Below are positions 19,604 to 28,185 of a stretch of DNA of 64,000 nucleotides, piece after piece. Positions within the stretch are counted from its first letter, which is position 1, and the number at the start of each line of letters is the position of its first letter. The position numbers and the translations under genes were made by a program. The notes under the pieces were generated by a model that did not search any database, was not told the origin of the DNA, and saw only the letters and a program-made list of their open reading frames with translations. The DNA is from Lysobacteraceae bacterium SCN 69-320 (GTDB lineage Bacteria > Pseudomonadota > Gammaproteobacteria > Xanthomonadales > Rhodanobacteraceae), in contig MEFP01000002.1 of NCBI GenBank assembly GCA_001725155.1, forward strand, positions 1 to 64,000, in the 5' to 3' direction.

Positions 19604-20883
19604 TGAAGCGTTTTTCCTTTGTTGCTTTTTTGTTCCTGTTCGCCGGTGCCGTCGCGGCAGCCGATGAGATCGTGCTCAGCGGCGCGGATCTGCATACCGT
19701 CAGCCACGGCGTCATCGAGCGCGGCGAGCTGCTGATCCGCGACGGTCGCATTGCGGCGCTCGGCGCGCGCGTGGATGCACCGGCCGGCGCCCGGCGTATC
19801 GATCTGTCCGGCAAGCAGCTCTATCCGGGCTTCGTGGCGGCTGACAGTCTGCTCGGCCTCAGCGAGATCGACGCGGTGCGTGCGACCCTGGATTTCGCCG
19901 AAGCCGGCGAGATCAATCCGAATGCGCGCGCGCTCGTCGCGATCGACGCCGACAGCGAGCAGCTGGCCGTGGCCCGTGCCAACGGAATCCTGACCATCCA
20001 CGTCGTACCGCGCGCCGCGGACGGCGGCCTGCTGACCGGCCAGTCCGCGCTGATCAAGCCCGACGGCTGGACCTGGGAGCAGATGCGCGTGGTCGACCCG
20101 GTCGGCGTGCACTTGTTCTGGCCCAGCGCGCGCATGCCGCCGTGGCTGCCGGCGCAGGCGCAGGAAAAGGCCGCCGAAGCGCTGAAGAAGAAGCTCTCCG
20201 CAATCGACATGGCGTTCAGCGATGCACGCGCCTACCGCGCATCGCGGCAGAAATCCGCGGCCGGTGCGACCGACCTGCGCTGGGAAGCGATGCTGCCGGT
20301 GCTCGACCGCAAGCAGCCGCTGTTCGTGCATGCGGACGATGCCGTGCAGATCCGCGAGGCGCTGGCCTTCGCGGCGCGCGAGAACGTCAGGCTGGTGCTT
20401 GTCGGCGGCGTCGACGCCTGGCGTTTCGCCGCGACCCTGAAAGCGCGCGACATACCGCTGATTCTCGGCTCGTCGCACAACCTGCCGCTGCGCCGCTGGG
20501 AGTCCTACGACACCATCTACGCCGCGGCCGGCAAGCTCGCCGCGGCCGGTGTGCAGTTTGCGATCGCCAACGATTCGGGTTCGTCGAACGAACGCAACCT
20601 GCCGTACCAGGCGGCGAACTATGCGGCCTTCGGCCTCGACCGCGATGCCGCCCTGCGCGCGATCACCTTGACCCCGGCGGAAATCCTCGGCGTCGGCGAA
20701 CGTCTGGGATCGCTCGATGTCGGCAAGGAAGCGACCGTGTTCGTCGCCGACGGCGACGCCCTGGAGAACTTCACCAAGGTCGAGCGCGCCTGGGTGCAGG
20801 GTCATGAAATCGACCTGTCCAACCGGCAGACGCGGCTCTACGACAAGTACCGCAGCAAGTACGAGGGCAAGGCCAAGAAATAG
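19603..20883 (+). CDS. exported amidohydrolase-like protein, degenerate metal site
   Basis: 426 residues with a signal peptide (MKRFSFVAFLFLFAGAVAAA). The composite-domain start (DLHTVSHGVIERGELLIRDG) and the C-terminal LTPAEILGVGERLGSLDVGK are amidohydrolase-like. The HxH position reads DSL (residues 81-83), so zinc chemistry is doubtful. The gene is coupled to the preceding double-domain protein through TGATG with GGAGG upstream. Together they carry three such domains, only one with intact ligands, which suggests a hetero-complex or a non-enzymatic role. Confidence 0.85.
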   Translation: MKRFSFVAFLFLFAGAVAAADEIVLSGADLHTVSHGVIERGELLIRDGRIAALGARVDAPAGARRIDLSGKQLYPGFVAADSLLGLSEIDAVRATLDFAEAGEINPNARALVAIDADSEQLAVARANGILTIHVVPRAADGGLLTGQSALIKPDGWTWEQMRVVDPVGVHLFWPSARMPPWLPAQAQEKAAEALKKKLSAIDMAFSDARAYRASRQKSAAGATDLRWEAMLPVLDRKQPLFVHADDAVQIREALAFAARENVRLVLVGGVDAWRFAATLKARDIPLILGSSHNLPLRRWESYDTIYAAAGKLAAAGVQFAIANDSGSSNERNLPYQAANYAAFGLDRDAALRAITLTPAEILGVGERLGSLDVGKEATVFVADGDALENFTKVERAWVQGHEIDLSNRQTRLYDKYRSKYEGKAKK

Positions 20884-20947
20884 GAGCGGACCGGTTGCGG
20901 CGAGCCGCCAGGCGAAACGCAGCCGGGGCGTTCAGGACCGTTGCACG

Positions 20948-21088
20948 ACAACCCCATCCCCACCCAGTCCCTCCCCATGAAGGGGGGCTTTTCAGGCCGG
21001 TCTGAGAAGCGCGCTGGTTTCAGGTTTTCGCTGAGCCGTGGAAACCCGCCCCTTCAAGGGGGCATGGGTGGGGATGGGGTTGCTTTGT
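20948..21088. repeat. REP-like long inverted repeat
   Basis: ACAACCCCATCCCCACCCA starts at 20948 and its inverse (TGGGTGGGGATGGGGTTG) ends at 21082. Each arm is followed inward by a CCCCTTCAAGGGGG-type palindrome (near 20973-20987 and 21049-21063). This looks like the dispersed C-rich intergenic palindromes of Xanthomonadales genomes. It separates the amidohydrolase pair from the convergent methyltransferase gene and may act as a bidirectional terminator. Confidence 0.7.
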
Positions 21089-21145
21089 CCGTTTGAATAC
21101 AAGGCAAATACCGAAGAAATATCCGTTCCATGGGATCGCCGCGGC

Positions 21146-21997
21146 CTATCGATATCGGTGGACATCGTTCCGCTGATACAACGAGAACACGCTGCCGGCT
21201 TCTCCGTTCCACGGGCTGCCGCGCCAGTCGCGCCAGCGTTCATGCAAGGTCAGGCCCGCGGCTGCGGCCCAGCCGTCCAGCGCGGTGACGCTGACGCCGC
21301 AGCGGCGCGCGGCATAGCGCCGCGTTCCGGTCGCGGTGGTCAGGGCTATGTCGATGTGTGTATCCGTGGATTCTGTCGTCGGACAGGCGGCAGTCTCGAT
21401 CAGCACCTGGCCATCGGAGTGCAGCGCCGCGGCGAAATGACTGAGCGCGCTGGCCTGGGCCGTGGCATCGGCCAGCAGCGACAGGGTGTCGGCCAGGCAG
21501 GTGATCAGACGGAAGCGGCCCGGCACACGCATCGTGGCGAAATCGCCAAGGGTGACCGGGATCGCCGCGCCGCCGGGCTTCGCGGCGAGAGCGGCGAGCA
21601 TGGCCGGCGAGGCGTCGATGCCGTGCATCGCCACGCCCGCAGCGGCCAATGGCAGTGCATAGCGGCCGGTACCGATGCCGGCTTCGAGCACAGGGCCGGA
21701 ACCGGCGAGAGCGGCAAGCCGCGCGATCGCCATGCGCGGCGGCGGCGCGTAGATCTGGTCGTAGAAATCCGCGCAGCCGTCGCCGTAGCCGGACGGCTCG
21801 TCACACAGAGCGGGCATGTTCGTGCTGCGCAGGCCGGAAAGAGGCGTGTCGCATGGGGCGGGCAGGTCGTCGTCGCGCAAGGCGGACGGGGTCGGATTGC
21901 TCGGGGCAGTCAGGTCGTCGTCGTGCAGCGTAGACGTGGTCATGTCGCGTGGGGCGGGCAGGTTGTCGTTGCGCGGGCGAACGTGGTCGTAGTGCAC
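21146..21997 (-). CDS. class I SAM-dependent methyltransferase with N-terminal 16-residue repeats
   Basis: 283 residues. The methyltransferase core (about 70-280) shows motif I VLEAGIGTGRYALPLAAAG and the acidic residue in GIDASPAML that binds the SAM ribose. Substrate unknown. The first ~65 residues are four imperfect 16-residue repeats of the type DDDLPAPCDTPLSGLR, encoded by a 48-bp tandem DNA repeat (about 21806-21985). The repeat region may or may not be translated; a start inside it would still leave the enzyme complete. The gene lies downstream of the typA terminator on the same strand. Confidence 0.75.
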   Translation of the reverse strand: MHYDHVRPRNDNLPAPRDMTTSTLHDDDLTAPSNPTPSALRDDDLPAPCDTPLSGLRSTNMPALCDEPSGYGDGCADFYDQIYAPPPRMAIARLAALAGSGPVLEAGIGTGRYALPLAAAGVAMHGIDASPAMLAALAAKPGGAAIPVTLGDFATMRVPGRFRLITCLADTLSLLADATAQASALSHFAAALHSDGQVLIETAACPTTESTDTHIDIALTTATGTRRYAARRCGVSVTALDGWAAAAGLTLHERWRDWRGSPWNGEAGSVFSLYQRNDVHRYR

Positions 21998-22029
21998 AGA
22001 ACGGACGCCGTCATCGTTTGCGCCGGCGC

Positions 22030-22060
22030 AAAAAGAAACGGCGGCCTTGGCCGCCGTTTC
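22030..22060 (-). terminator. intrinsic terminator of typA
   Basis: Read on the minus strand, a 12-bp stem (GAAACGGCGGCC / GGCCGCCGTTTC) is followed by TTTTT. It begins 9 nt after the typA stop. Confidence 0.85.
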
Positions 22061-22069
22061 TCAGGAGTC

Positions 22070-23899
22070 TCAAGCCGCGCGCGAATGCTTCTTGCGGTCG
22101 TTCTCGGTCAGGTGCTTCTTGCGCAGGCGGATCGCCAGCGGCGTGACCTCGACGAGCTCGTCGTCCTCGATGAATTCCAGCGCCTGTTCCAGCGACATCT
22201 TGATCGGCGGGGTCAGCGCGAGCGCGTCATCCTTGCCCGAAGCGCGGAAGTTCGTGAGCTGCTTGGCGCGCAGGGCGTTGACCGTGAGGTCGTTGTCCTT
22301 CGCGTGGATGCCGACGAGCTGGCCTTCGTAGACTTCTTCACCGGCTTCGATCAGCAGGCGACCGCGTTCCTGCATCGCGAACTGCGCGTAGGCCGGCGAC
22401 GGGCCGGTGCCGTTGGAGATCATCACGCCGTTCTGGCGTGCGGCGATCGCGCCTTCGGCCTTGGGACCGTAGTGGTCGAACACGTGGAACAGCAGGCCGG
22501 TACCGGCGGTGATCGTGCGGAACTCGGTCTGGAAGCCGATCAGGCCGCGCGCCGGAATCAGGTATTCCATGCGCACGCGACCGCGACCGTCCGGTTCGAT
22601 GTTCTTGAGTTGCGCCTTGCGCTCACCGAGGCGCTGCATGACGCCGCCCTGGTACGGCTCTTCGAGGTCGACGACGAGCTGTTCGTACGGCTCCATCATC
22701 TGGCCGTCGATTTCCTTGATGATGACCTCCGGGCGCGACACGGCGAGCTCGTAGCCCTCGCGACGCATGGTTTCGATCAGGATCGACAGGTGCAGTTCGC
22801 CGCGGCCGGAGACCTTGAATTTCTCGGCCTCGGCCGTGTCCTCGACCTTCAGCGCGACGTTGTGCAGCAGTTCGCGGGTCAGGCGGTCGCGCAGCTGGCG
22901 CGAGGTCAGGAACTTGCCGCCCGAGTGTTCCTTCTTGCCGGCGAACGGCGAGTTGTTCACCTGGAAGGTCATGCTGATCGTCGGCTCGTCGACGGTCAGT
23001 GCCGGCAGCGCTTCGACGCCGTCCGGCGAGCAGACCGTATCGGAGATGCCGAGGCCTTCGATGCCGCTGATCGCGACGATGTCGCCGGCTTCGGCTTCCG
23101 GCACTTCATGGCGTTCCAGGCCCATGAAGCCGAGCACCTGCAGCACGCGGCCCTGCTTCTTCTTGCCTTCGCGATCGATGACGACGACGTTCTGGTTCGT
23201 CTTGATCTTGCCGCGCTGGATGCGGCCGATGCCGATGACACCGACGTACGAGTTGTAGTCGAGCTGGCTGATGCGCATCTGGAACGGGCCGTCCGGATCG
23301 ACCTGCGGCGCATGCACCTTGTCGACGATGGTCTGGAACAGCGGATCCATGTTGCCTTCGCGCACGGAATCGTCCATGCCGGCGTAGCCCTGCAGGCCTG
23401 AGGCATAGACGACCGGGAAATCGAGCTGCTCGTCGGTGGCACCGAGACGGTCGAACAGGTCGAAGGTCGCGTTGAGCACCCAGTCGGGGCGTGCGCCCGG
23501 GCGGTCCACCTTGTTGATGACGACGATGGGCTTGAAGCCCATCTGGAATGCCTTCTGCGTGACGAAGCGCGTCTGCGGCATCGGGCCGTCGAACGCGTCG
23601 ACGAGCACGAGGACCGAGTCGACCATCGACAGCACGCGTTCCACTTCACCGCCGAAGTCCGCATGTCCCGGTGTGTCGACGATGTTGATGCGGTAGTCCT
23701 TCCAGCGGATCGCGGTGTTCTTCGCCAGAATCGTGATGCCGCGTTCTTTTTCCAGATCGTTGCTGTCCATGGCGCGATCGGCCAGTACGGCGCGCTCGCC
23801 CAGGGTGTTGGACTGTTTGAGCAACTGGTCGACGAGGGTGGTCTTGCCATGGTCGACGTGAGCGACGATGGCGATGTTGCGCAGCTTTTCGATGGACAT
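22070..23899 (-). CDS. typA: translational GTPase TypA/BipA
   Basis: 609 residues (E. coli 607). GTP-binding motifs in order: [10 protein letters not shown] (G1), [10 protein letters not shown] (switch I), [12 protein letters not shown] (G3) and [10 protein letters not shown] (G4), followed by EF-G-like domains III and V and the BipA-specific C-terminal domain. It is a ribosome-associated GTPase for stress adaptation and late 50S assembly. ATG 23899 ([19 protein letters not shown]) gives the standard start. Confidence 0.97.
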   Translation of the reverse strand: MSIEKLRNIAIVAHVDHGKTTLVDQLLKQSNTLGERAVLADRAMDSNDLEKERGITILAKNTAIRWKDYRINIVDTPGHADFGGEVERVLSMVDSVLVLVDAFDGPMPQTRFVTQKAFQMGFKPIVVINKVDRPGARPDWVLNATFDLFDRLGATDEQLDFPVVYASGLQGYAGMDDSVREGNMDPLFQTIVDKVHAPQVDPDGPFQMRISQLDYNSYVGVIGIGRIQRGKIKTNQNVVVIDREGKKKQGRVLQVLGFMGLERHEVPEAEAGDIVAISGIEGLGISDTVCSPDGVEALPALTVDEPTISMTFQVNNSPFAGKKEHSGGKFLTSRQLRDRLTRELLHNVALKVEDTAEAEKFKVSGRGELHLSILIETMRREGYELAVSRPEVIIKEIDGQMMEPYEQLVVDLEEPYQGGVMQRLGERKAQLKNIEPDGRGRVRMEYLIPARGLIGFQTEFRTITAGTGLLFHVFDHYGPKAEGAIAARQNGVMISNGTGPSPAYAQFAMQERGRLLIEAGEEVYEGQLVGIHAKDNDLTVNALRAKQLTNFRASGKDDALALTPPIKMSLEQALEFIEDDELVEVTPLAIRLRKKHLTENDRKKHSRAA

Positions 23900-24211
23900 G
23901 GCGAATGCGCCCGCCGGGAGACCGGAGGGACTCGAGTTTGGAAAGAGAGCGGCGATTATACCTGGGATCGGGGCCGTTTGCGGCGGCGCAACAGGCTGTT
24001 GCAACGGATGGGGTGCCGGAGGGGGCGGGCGCGCCAGGGAGGGGCTGGCGGCGCCGTGCGTTCCGTCGCGGGCCGGCGGCGGTCCGGCCCGGTCCGGTCC
24101 GGCCGAAGCGTAGCGGGGATGATGGGTCTTCAGTCCGGCCGAGACGGTCGAGTGGACGGGCAGCCCCCGCTCCCTGGATGCGAGGAACGGGGGCGGGGCG
24201 GTCGAGCGCCA

Positions 24212-24346
24212 GAGGGCACCTCGAAAAACTTCGAGGTGCCCTCGGCACGGTGGGGTCCCGCTTGCGATCGGGCGCGCAAGCGCCTGATCAGCGCAGACGG
24301 GCCCGGGCCTGGGCCGGACCTGTCGACGCGAAAAACCGCCGGAACG
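24212..24346 (-). repeat. 134-bp two-hairpin repeat element, copy A
   Basis: The minus strand of 24213-24346 matches 63799-63932 (plus) without gaps at roughly 110 of 134 positions by eye. It ends with a 14-bp hairpin GAGGGCACCTCGAA-AAAC-TTCGAGGTGCCCTC (24212-24243) and has an inner palindrome GATCAGGCGC-TTGC-GCGCCCGATC. It lies in the 494-bp gap between typA and the pilin-like lipoprotein gene; the rest of that gap is C/G-rich, with a 13-T run at about 24347-24357, and shows no gene. Confidence 0.75.
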
Positions 24347-24393
24347 TTTTTTTTTTTCAGGTCCCTTCGAGTTATCGCGAGCCGATGGCCTGA

Positions 24394-26592
24394 TCAGGGC
24401 CTGCAGCTCTGCGGCAGCAGCTTGGCCGGCGTCGTCGTGGTTTCCCCGGTCTCGCTGAGGGCTTCGGCGTCGGCATCGACGGCGCCGTCCCCGCATTGCC
24501 AGACCAGGCTGCCGTTCAGCGCGTAGGGCTTGAGCACCAGCGTCGTGTCGGCCAGGGACTTCTTGGCCTCGTCGCCGAACTGCAGCACCACGGCGCCGGC
24601 GTCGACGTAATAGCCGTTCAGATATTTCTGCGCCTCGCCGAATTCGACATCGTCGAGATCGTCGTCGGCCGGCAGCTTGCCGGTGGTCCGGTAGTACTCG
24701 GCGATCGCCGTCTTGTAGGCCTCGGCGTCGGCGACGACCTGAGCGACCTGCGAGCGGGCCGTGTAGTCCTCGTAGGCCGGCAGGGCGACGGCGGCCAGAA
24801 TGCCGGCGGTCGCGACCGCGGCGATGCCGCCGCCGCCGAACAGCACTTCGGCCGGGCTCTGCTCGTAGGTCAGGCTCAGGCCGACGCGGTCCGTCGTCGC
24901 GTCCAGGGTCAGGCCGATGGCGCCTTCGACCGGCAGGTCGAGCCGGGCCGCATTCGGCAGCGAGGCCAGGTTCACCTTCTGGCCCAGCGCGTCGGCCACG
25001 CTCTGCAGGCCGGTGAGGTAGGCGTAGTAGATCTTGCGCTGCGCGTGCCGGGTCTTGCCGGTGATGCCGAACACGGTCGCATTCGGATCGTAGGACTGGT
25101 TACGGCGCAGCCAGTCGCCAAGATCGGTGTCGAGCCTGGCCGCAGCACGGTCGGCCAGGGCCTGGGGCAGGTCGGCGAAGATCAGGTAGTCGCCGTCCTC
25201 TATCCAGTAGACGTGGCTGCCGATGCGCCCGTAGATCTGCAGCCAGGCATCCAGCGCCGAGCTGCCGTCCGTACCGGCCTTGGCCGCGAGCTTGCTGTTC
25301 GGCGCATACAGATGGTGCACGGTCGCAGCGCCGGCCTGCAGCGTTTCATGCGTCCACTGCAGCTTGGCCGCGAACTCGTCGAGCTTGGCGTACAGCGCCT
25401 TGCGGTCGGCGATCTGCAGGGCTGAATAGACGCCGGCCTCGTCCTCGAACCCGACGAGGTTGCCGCTGAACAGGCTCAGCAGTTCCATCGGGTCCAGGCC
25501 GAGCTCGGCCGTGAATTTCTCGCGCGTCTTGCGGTAGGCCTCCTGCGTGCCGGCGCCGAAATCCGCATCGAGATTGGCTTCGATCCGGGCGATCTGCGCC
25601 GCCGTCGGCAGGGCCAGGGTCACCGCCCATTCGGGTCGGCCGGCGGTCTTGACCGCCGCCTTGAAGTCGTGCGGTGCAAGATACGACAACAGCCGCGCTT
25701 CCGGCGCGCCGTACTGCAGGCGCAGCTTGCCGCGGCCCTCCACCGTGCCCCAGCCGCCGGCGACGTTCTGGCCCCTGTCGAGGAAGTCGCGCAACGCCGT
25801 GCCGGGCTTGGCCGCGGGCAACTGGGCCGAGGCCATGCTGGTCACACCCTTGAGGCTCATCCAGTAGAACAGGCCCTGGCCGGACGCGTCGATGTCCTTC
25901 TCGCTGGCCTGCATCGCATGCGGCCGCGTCTGTGCGGTCTGCTGCAGCAGCAGGTCCAGCGCCGGTGCCGAGGCGGCCATGCCGAACAGGCCGTAGAGGC
26001 GCTGCGTGGCCGCATCGAAGCGCAGGTGGCCGTTGCTCGACACCTTGCCCTTGCCGTCGGCGTCCAGCGGCGCGATCGGCGTCGGCAGCTGCAGTTCGGC
26101 CAGCCGCGCGTTCAGCGCGGCCACGTCGGCGAACTTCAGCGGTGCGCAGATCAGCACGTTGCTGGCCGGGTTGGCGATATCGCTGCCGTCGACGACGGCG
26201 ATTTCGACCGGGCCGCTGAGATCTTCGAGCAGCAGGGCCAGCGCCGGCGCGAGGCCGGCCTTCTGCAGCAGCGGCTCCTTGGCGATGCCGGCGCGCAGGT
26301 CGCCGATCAGTTTCGTGTGCGCCTCGCTGGCCAGCGCCGCGTCGAGCGCGCGGCCGTTCGGCGCCGCGGTCAGGCTCCAGGGCGAGGGGATGCGCAGGTA
26401 GGCCACGGTGTGCTCGGGCAGGCGTTCGCGCAGCCAGGCCGGGTTCGCGATCGCCGCGGCGGCGCGCTGGGCTGCAGCGGCATCGAGCTTGACCGCTGCC
26501 GGCGCGCCGGCGGGCTCCTTGCTGCAGGCGGTCATCAGGCCCAGGCCGGCGACGATGGCAGCGGCGAGCAGGGAACGTCGGATCAGGGACAT
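24394..26592 (-). CDS. lipoprotein with C-terminal type IV pilin-like domain
   Basis: 732 residues. A lipoprotein signal (LLAAAIVAGLGLMTACSKEP, lipobox LMTAC) starts the protein and a large domain of unknown function (about 40-585) follows. The last ~147 residues look like a type IV pilin: a hydrophobic helix AVATAGILAAVALPAYEDYT (about 592-611), ARSQVAQVVADAEAYKTAI, and a C-terminal Cys pair at C700 and C730 like the pilin D-loop. The prepilin cleavage site (G/FTLIE) is absent, so the segment would be a membrane anchor or a pilus-docking mimic. ATG 26592 is followed by a typical n-region. No close neighbour in an operon. Confidence 0.8.
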   Translation of the reverse strand: MSLIRRSLLAAAIVAGLGLMTACSKEPAGAPAAVKLDAAAAQRAAAAIANPAWLRERLPEHTVAYLRIPSPWSLTAAPNGRALDAALASEAHTKLIGDLRAGIAKEPLLQKAGLAPALALLLEDLSGPVEIAVVDGSDIANPASNVLICAPLKFADVAALNARLAELQLPTPIAPLDADGKGKVSSNGHLRFDAATQRLYGLFGMAASAPALDLLLQQTAQTRPHAMQASEKDIDASGQGLFYWMSLKGVTSMASAQLPAAKPGTALRDFLDRGQNVAGGWGTVEGRGKLRLQYGAPEARLLSYLAPHDFKAAVKTAGRPEWAVTLALPTAAQIARIEANLDADFGAGTQEAYRKTREKFTAELGLDPMELLSLFSGNLVGFEDEAGVYSALQIADRKALYAKLDEFAAKLQWTHETLQAGAATVHHLYAPNSKLAAKAGTDGSSALDAWLQIYGRIGSHVYWIEDGDYLIFADLPQALADRAAARLDTDLGDWLRRNQSYDPNATVFGITGKTRHAQRKIYYAYLTGLQSVADALGQKVNLASLPNAARLDLPVEGAIGLTLDATTDRVGLSLTYEQSPAEVLFGGGGIAAVATAGILAAVALPAYEDYTARSQVAQVVADAEAYKTAIAEYYRTTGKLPADDDLDDVEFGEAQKYLNGYYVDAGAVVLQFGDEAKKSLADTTLVLKPYALNGSLVWQCGDGAVDADAEALSETGETTTTPAKLLPQSCRP

Positions 26593-26708
26593 GCGGTTTC
26601 TTCCTTGGGGTGGTGAAGCGACTAGGATCGCAGCGGCCGGGCCGCGCGGCGAATGGATGCCGCCGGCATTGTCGGCGGGCGGGGAAGGTGAATCGGACAG
26701 GGCGAATC

Positions 26709-26956
26709 GGGACATCCATTTTCCCTGAAAGAACCGAAGCCCGGGCCCCCTCGAATCGGGGCTGCCTGCACAGATCGGAAAATCGGCAGGTGCCGGGTTA
26801 CCGGATCGGGACACCCATTTTTCACCCCCGCGCCGTCCGCGGACCGGCCGGCCGGGAGCTCACGGTTTCTCCGGCCGTCGCGGCTCACTGAGTCGAGCGA
26901 ATTGATGAGCGAATTGAGGACACCCAACTTTCTTCAAGCCAGGACACCCAGGTTCC
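26709..26956 (+). repeat. four GGACAyCCA motifs in direct orientation
   Basis: GGACATCCA or GGACACCCA occurs at 26710-26718, 26809-26817, 26918-26926 and 26942-26950, the first two followed by TTTT. They fill the 536-bp gap before the cyclophilin gene. The pattern resembles small interspersed repeats, such as those mobilised by REP-associated transposases, but no transposase is present. No gene was recognised in this gap. Confidence 0.5.
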
Positions 26957-27128
26957 CGGCCGTCCGGCCCCCGCCCTGGAAGGCATCCGCTTCCGGCGCC
27001 GCAGCCGCGAGACAATCTGGACATCGCCCGGCCCGGCATCCTAAACGACGAGTCCGCCACGGCGCCCTGACGTTCTGTCCAGCGCGGGCAGCGGCGCTAT
27101 CATGCGCGCCCCATTTCCGGAGAAACGC

Positions 27129-27656
<528 letters not shown>

Positions 27657-27725
27657 GTCGGTGCGGAATCGTGCGGCCGGCGCTGCGCTGCCGGCCGCCG
27701 GGCTGGAGCCGCGGCGCCGGCATTC

Positions 27726-27759
27726 GCGGTCCGGACGCCGCAGCGGCGTTCCGGACCGC
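27726..27759. terminator. GC-rich inverted repeat between convergent genes
   Basis: GCGGTCCGGA pairs with TCCGGACCGC, with a further CGCC/GGCG inner stem. It lies between the convergent ppiB and small membrane protein genes. No T-run, so its role as a bidirectional terminator is inferred from position. Confidence 0.45.
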
Positions 27760-27773
27760 ATGCGCTGCGGTGG

Positions 27774-28040
27774 TTACGACGCGTTCGACCGGGTCCCGAC
27801 GCGGTACAGGGCCAGCAGGATCAGCGAGCCGATGATGCCGCCGATGTAGCCCGAAGGCTGGAAGCCGCCGCCGGCCGGCGCGCCAAAGATCAGGCCGCTC
27901 AGGAAACCGCCGACGAACATGCCGGCGACACCGATCAGACCGGTCACGAAGAAGCCGCCGGGGTCCTTGCCCGGCATCAGCAGCTTCGCAATGACGCCGA
28001 TAACAAGTCCCGCGAGGAACATACCAATCCAGTGCAGCAT
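27774..28040 (-). CDS. GlsB/YeaQ/YmgE-family membrane protein
   Basis: 88 residues, three hydrophobic segments and the family pattern GLVIGVIAKLLMPGKDPGGF ... GYIGGIIGSLILL (transglycosylase-associated protein family). These small inner-membrane proteins are stress-induced in many bacteria, with no known enzymatic role. ATG 28040 (MLHWIGMFLAG) is preceded by GGAGGATGCACAG. Confidence 0.93.
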   Translation of the reverse strand: MLHWIGMFLAGLVIGVIAKLLMPGKDPGGFFVTGLIGVAGMFVGGFLSGLIFGAPAGGGFQPSGYIGGIIGSLILLALYRVGTRSNAS

Positions 28041-28185
28041 CTGTGCATCCTCCGTGGTCAAGGTTCTTTGCCGCCCGCGCACTCTACCGCGCTGCGCTTA
28101 TGGCCAAAAGTCGGGCCGGATGCTGCACCGCACTGTGCTAGCATCTCGCGCCGATTTTTTTCCTCTCCCCCCGACGAGAACGCAC

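Noticed and set aside
21806-21985. 48-bp repeats as a possible CRISPR array
   Set aside because: Units are contiguous, imperfect and in frame with a methyltransferase gene; there are no unique spacers and no cas genes.
24250-24346. Small ORF with RKRLIS...DLSTRK in the 134-bp element as a real peptide
   Set aside because: The frame is conserved only because the two DNA copies align without gaps; there is no start with a ribosome-binding site. The DNA hairpins explain the conservation better.
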